A model generated the notes under the pieces. That model worked only from the letters and a program-made list of their open reading frames with translations. It did not search any database and was not told the origin of the DNA. A DNA stretch of 64,000 bases from the NCBI GenBank assembly GCA_034422835.1, contig DAOUJJ010000013.1:12686-76685 (forward strand), written 5' to 3'. This document shows, one piece after another, positions 60,619-64,000 of the stretch. The stretch's first letter is position 1; the number at the start of each line of letters is the position of its first letter. Both the position numbers and the translations under genes were made by a program. The stretch comes from VXMO01 sp034422835 (GTDB lineage: Bacteria > Chloroflexota > Dehalococcoidia > UBA6926).

Positions 60619-62478
60619 ATGAGCAGATGGACATTACTCCTTGTCGGCTTGGTCGCCACGCTCGCGTTGCTTGCGGCAGCGTGCGGTACGGCCGAGGAGG
60701 ATGAGGAGCAAGATACAACGGCGCCGGCGGAACCCACCGCTACGCCCCTGTTGATTACGGGGAGTTCGCCTACGGCGGTTCCTGCTGATACGGATGATGA
60801 TATGGACGACGACATGGACACGATGGAAGAGAACGTGTCTGTGAGTGGCATTCCGCTTGACCCTGATGCGGTCTTTGGTGGCACGCTCAAGCTTGCCTAC
60901 CGGTCGAACAACCCCTTGAATCCTTGGGAAGAGGCGGCCGGCCCCGCGTTTGATGTTGGGCACCTGCTCAACAACATGTTGATCAAGCCTCGCACTTGGG
61001 GAACCGAAGACGATTTCAGGAACAACGCATTCTTCGAGTTGCATCCTGATTTGGCCAGTTCTTGGGAACAGTCCGAAAACGGCCTCGCCTGGACATTCAC
61101 CCTGCGTGACGGGATTGAATGGTCGGACGGCACGGCGCTCACGTGCAATGACGTGAAGTGGTCATTCGACACGATCCGCCTGTCAAATGACGCCGGACTC
61201 CTCCGCAGCCCGCGGAAGACCCATTACCTGGCAATCGACGGCATCACGTGCGCGGATGACTTGAACGTGGTCTTCAACCTTCGGTGGGCGAAGCCTGCCG
61301 TCCTGGAGGTCATTGGTCAGCCCTACAACATCATCTTCCCGTCCCACATCTACCAGACAGAGTTCCTGGAGACCGGCAAGCTGGACTCCATGCGTGAAGA
61401 GCCCTCCAAGGCGACCACAGGAGCGTTTAGGCTGGCTAACTACATCCCCGGTGAGGGATACACGTTTGAGAAGAACCAGGACTACTGGGATGCGCCGCTT
61501 CCGTACGTTGACGGCGTGGAGATGATCTTCCTGTCCCGTTCGAACATCCCGCCGGCTCTAAGAACCGGCGCAGTACACGTGGGTGACTCGCACGGCTACA
61601 CCGGAGGACAGGCCCTCACCCTGATCCAGGAACGTGATGACGAAGTCTTCAAGATCTACGATCGTGTCATTGCCTCGTCATTCAGCCCCGCGCTCTTCCT
61701 TAACAAGAACCGCGAGCCGTGGAATGACCCGGCTGTGAACACCGCTTTTGCGTTGGCCGTTGACAACCAGAACTACGTCACCACCGTACAGAACGACCTT
61801 TTCGTGCTGCCGACGGGCTGTGGTTTCTACCCCACCAGCGAGTGGGCGATGCCTGCCGAGCGTTGCGCTGCCATCCCCGGCTACGCGGACGTCTTCGGCG
61901 CTACGCCGGAAGAGCGCCTCGCTCAGGCTGACAGAGACAAGGAGCGTGCCAAGCAGATCCTTGAAGACGCCGGCTACACCGGTGAGAACGCACTGAACCT
62001 GAAAATGGTCGTGTGGGGCGTGATTCGGGCGGACGGTCCCGCCATCCAGTTGGATCTGCAGGAAATCGGCGTGAACGTGGAGATTGTCGAGTTCGATTCC
62101 ACGACCACCTACACCAAGTGGTCCAATGCCGACTTTGACGTGGGAGTCCACAGCTTCTGGATCGCGGGAATCGACCCGGACGTGACGCTGTACGAGCACT
62201 TCTACACCGGCTCGGATCGCAACTACAACCGCTACAGCAACCCTGAGTTCGACAACCTGGTCAATACCATGAGCCGGACCCTGGACAAGGAAGAGCGGAA
62301 GGAGCTTGCGTGGCAGGCCATGGAGCTTGCTCTGACTGACGTGGGTAAGGTCGTCATATCGCACGGTTCCTACTACCCCATGGTCAGCGCCAACCTTGGT
62401 GGCTACATGCCCGCGCCGAACTACCTCGCAGGCTACGGCCCGGTGAAGCGCTATTCCCACGTCTGGATCGAAGAGTAA
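60619..62478 (+). CDS. Peptide/nickel-type ABC transporter substrate-binding lipoprotein (SBP_bac_5), paralogue 2
   Basis: A 619-residue receptor. Signal MSRWTLLLVGLVATLALLAA with lipobox AAAC, an acidic Thr/Asp-rich linker (DTDDDMDDDMDTMEENV) and the SBP_bac_5 domain: LHPDLASSWEQSENGLAWTFTLRDGIEWSDGTALTCNDVKWSFDTI, PSKATTGAFRLANYIPGEGYTFEKNQDYWDAPLPYVDGVEM, YEHFYTGSDRNYNRYSNPEFDNLVNTM. ATG 60619 follows GGAGGA by five bases. A strong terminator ends it. Very similar to paralogue 3. Confidence 0.9.
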   Translation: MSRWTLLLVGLVATLALLAAACGTAEEDEEQDTTAPAEPTATPLLITGSSPTAVPADTDDDMDDDMDTMEENVSVSGIPLDPDAVFGGTLKLAYRSNNPLNPWEEAAGPAFDVGHLLNNMLIKPRTWGTEDDFRNNAFFELHPDLASSWEQSENGLAWTFTLRDGIEWSDGTALTCNDVKWSFDTIRLSNDAGLLRSPRKTHYLAIDGITCADDLNVVFNLRWAKPAVLEVIGQPYNIIFPSHIYQTEFLETGKLDSMREEPSKATTGAFRLANYIPGEGYTFEKNQDYWDAPLPYVDGVEMIFLSRSNIPPALRTGAVHVGDSHGYTGGQALTLIQERDDEVFKIYDRVIASSFSPALFLNKNREPWNDPAVNTAFALAVDNQNYVTTVQNDLFVLPTGCGFYPTSEWAMPAERCAAIPGYADVFGATPEERLAQADRDKERAKQILEDAGYTGENALNLKMVVWGVIRADGPAIQLDLQEIGVNVEIVEFDSTTTYTKWSNADFDVGVHSFWIAGIDPDVTLYEHFYTGSDRNYNRYSNPEFDNLVNTMSRTLDKEERKELAWQAMELALTDVGKVVISHGSYYPMVSANLGGYMPAPNYLAGYGPVKRYSHVWIEE

Positions 62479-62529
62479 TCCATTCGACAGGGATAGTGCG
62501 GCGCCGAACTGAATCGGCAGACCGCAAGA

Positions 62530-62557
62530 GGGCCCCGATGCCACGGCATCGGGGCCC
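62530..62557 (+). terminator. Rho-independent terminator after paralogue 2
   Basis: A 13-bp perfect stem GGGCCCCGATGCC around AC, followed by TTCACTTTTCC; 52 bp after the stop. Confidence 0.85.
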
Positions 62558-62623
62558 TTCACTTTTCCGCCCCCTCAACCTGATTCCGGCGGAGGTCGCC
62601 CCAACACCCTTGCATTACGAGGA

Positions 62624-62651
62624 TTGACATGTCGTTAACCACTGTCATAAT
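62624..62651 (+). promoter_or_regulatory. Promoter of the third solute-binding protein gene
   Basis: TTGACA (62624-62629), 16 bp, CATAAT (62646-62651), about 45 bp before ATG 62694. Confidence 0.65.
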
Positions 62652-62693
62652 CGATAAGTCTGACCAGATTTTGAGGGGAGGAAGGGAGACCCC

Positions 62694-64000
62694 ATGAATA
62701 GATGGACATTGCTCCTTATTGGCTTGGTCGCCACGCTTGCGTTGCTTGCAGCCGCGTGTGGCACGGCCGAGGAAGAGGAGGAGGACACAACCGAAACGGT
62801 GGAACCCACCGCGACGGCGATCGTCATTGAAAGCAGCGCCGCAGATCCTACGGCAACGCCCGAAATGACGGGTGGTGACACCATGACAGATCCGACCACC
62901 TCCGTCAGCGGCATCCCGCTTGATCCGGACGCCCAGTACGGCGGCACCCTTCAGATTTCATACACCAGCCACAGCCCAAGCTTCGTGCCGTGGGAGTCCG
63001 CAGCCGGCCACTCATTCGAAGTGGGGCAGATGCTCAACAGCATGTTGATCAAGAACCGAACGTGGGGCACGGAAGAAGACTTCAACAACTTCGCCTACTT
63101 CGAACTGCATCCTGACCTCGCCACGGATTGGGAGCAGTCTGAAAACGGACTGGCATACACCTTCAACCTGCGGGACGGTGTGGAATGGTCGGACGGTGTG
63201 GCAGTCAGCTGCAACGACATCAAGTGGTCGTTTGACACCATCAGGCTTCAGCAGGACGCCGGGCTGCCAACCAGCCCGCGCAAGACGCACTACCTGGCAG
63301 TCGACTCAATCGTCTGCCCGGATGACTTGACAGTGGTCTTCAACCTGCGGTGGGCGAAGCCGGCCATGATTGAAGTCATCGGTCAGCCTTACAACGTCAT
63401 CTTCCCGGCGCACATCTACCAGACTGAGTTCCTGGAGACGGGCGCGTTGACATCCTTCAGGGAAGAGCCGTCCAAGGCAACCACCGGCCCCTACAGGCTG
63501 GCCAACTACATTCCTGGCGAGATATTCCAGTTTGAGCGCAACCCGGACTACTGGGATCAGCCGCTTCCGTACTTGGATGGCGTGGATATGCGCTTCCTTG
63601 GACCGGGTTCCTCACAGATCCCGCCGGCCCTGCGCGCAGGCCGTCTGCACATCGGCAGCCCCAACGGCTACACCGGCGGACAGGCGGACACGCTCCTCGC
63701 AGAGTGCACGGAAACCTGTCAGTTCTGGCAGAACCGCATCATCGCATCCTCGTTCAGCCCGGCGCTGTTCATCAACAAGGAGCGCGAAGGCTGGATGTCG
63801 GATCAGAGGATCCACGAAGCGTTTGCTCTCGCCGTTGACAACCAGAAGTACATCACGACGGTTCGCAACGACTGGTACGAGCTTCCCGTGGGCTGCGGAT
63901 TCTATCCGACATCCCCGTGGGCCATGCCACGAGAGCGCTGCGGCGAGATCATCGGTTTCGCTGACGTCGTTCCTGAGACGCGTGAAGCGCGCGCCGCAGC
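62694..64000 (+). CDS. Peptide/nickel-type ABC transporter substrate-binding lipoprotein (SBP_bac_5), paralogue 3, cut by the window end
   Basis: The frame is open from ATG 62694 to the last base (435 codons and part of one), so the 3' third is missing. Signal MNRWTLLLIGLVATLALLAA with lipobox AAAC, Thr/Glu-rich linker, then LHPDLATDWEQSENGLAYTFNLRDGVEWSDGVAVSCNDIKWSFDTI and PSKATTGPYRLANYIPGEIFQFERNPDYWDQPLPYLDGVDM, clearly the sister of paralogue 2. GGAGGAAGGGAG precedes the start. Confidence 0.9.
   Translation, partial: MNRWTLLLIGLVATLALLAAACGTAEEEEEDTTETVEPTATAIVIESSAADPTATPEMTGGDTMTDPTTSVSGIPLDPDAQYGGTLQISYTSHSPSFVPWESAAGHSFEVGQMLNSMLIKNRTWGTEEDFNNFAYFELHPDLATDWEQSENGLAYTFNLRDGVEWSDGVAVSCNDIKWSFDTIRLQQDAGLPTSPRKTHYLAVDSIVCPDDLTVVFNLRWAKPAMIEVIGQPYNVIFPAHIYQTEFLETGALTSFREEPSKATTGPYRLANYIPGEIFQFERNPDYWDQPLPYLDGVDMRFLGPGSSQIPPALRAGRLHIGSPNGYTGGQADTLLAECTETCQFWQNRIIASSFSPALFINKEREGWMSDQRIHEAFALAVDNQKYITTVRNDWYELPVGCGFYPTSPWAMPRERCGEIIGFADVVPETREARAA

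Overview
The window looks like a chromosomal stretch of a GC-rich, probably marine, uncultivated bacterium, most consistent with Chloroflexota (Dehalococcoidia/SAR202-like). This is inferred from gene content: several CaiB/BaiF CoA-transferases, glycine-betaine and peptide uptake systems, archaeal-type PEP carboxylase, an ADP-forming acyl-CoA synthetase pair, a sortase, and lipoproteins with Pro/Thr-rich linkers. No rRNA, tRNA, CRISPR array or prophage was recognised.

Layout. 1-4857: defence-type genes, namely the 3' part of a CD-NTase (cGAS-like) followed by a Cap15-type two-TM/beta-barrel effector, i.e. a compact type I CBASS, then a RecB-like/RNase H-like/SF1-helicase fusion. 5179-9544 (minus): glycine-betaine ABC transporter with a tandem-fused permease. 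9868-12303: nitroreductase, DUF1801, rhodanese, and a redoxin lipoprotein whose frame continues through an in-frame TGA at the peroxidatic-Cys position, with a hairpin just downstream, so a candidate selenoprotein. 12424-20853: rplT, rpmI, infC (probable ATA start) and thrS, separated by a double CaiB/BaiF protein, vapBC and a DUF262/HNH gene. 20945-28582: DUF433, M42 peptidase, DUF6174 lipoprotein, ppcA, pyrG, rho. 28592-36514: hicAB, a 1373-residue secreted acidic surface protein behind a long structured leader, meaB and a winged-helix protein. 36543-40517 (minus): acyl-CoA synthetase subunits, a TlpA-like thioredoxin and a sortase. 40607-43444: single-chain nuclease-methyltransferase. 43566-46180: two CaiB/BaiF genes. 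46492-48231: small proteins and a HicAB-like pair. 48262-55187 (minus): complete Pho uptake operon pstS-arsC-pstC-pstA-pstB-pstB-phoU with a tandem PstS and a Pho-box-like promoter. 55326-58130: polA. 58709-64000: three paralogous peptide-type solute-binding lipoproteins with matching promoters; the third runs off the window.

Recurring themes. (i) Within-gene tandem duplications or fusions (OpuAB, CaiB, PstS). (ii) Three families of short dispersed repeats, mostly in intergenic DNA but also in frame inside rho and a winged-helix gene. (iii) Small accessory modules (vapBC, hicAB, HicAB-like, DUF262, R-M) placed between housekeeping genes; one of them is flanked by a direct repeat of the phoU 3' end.
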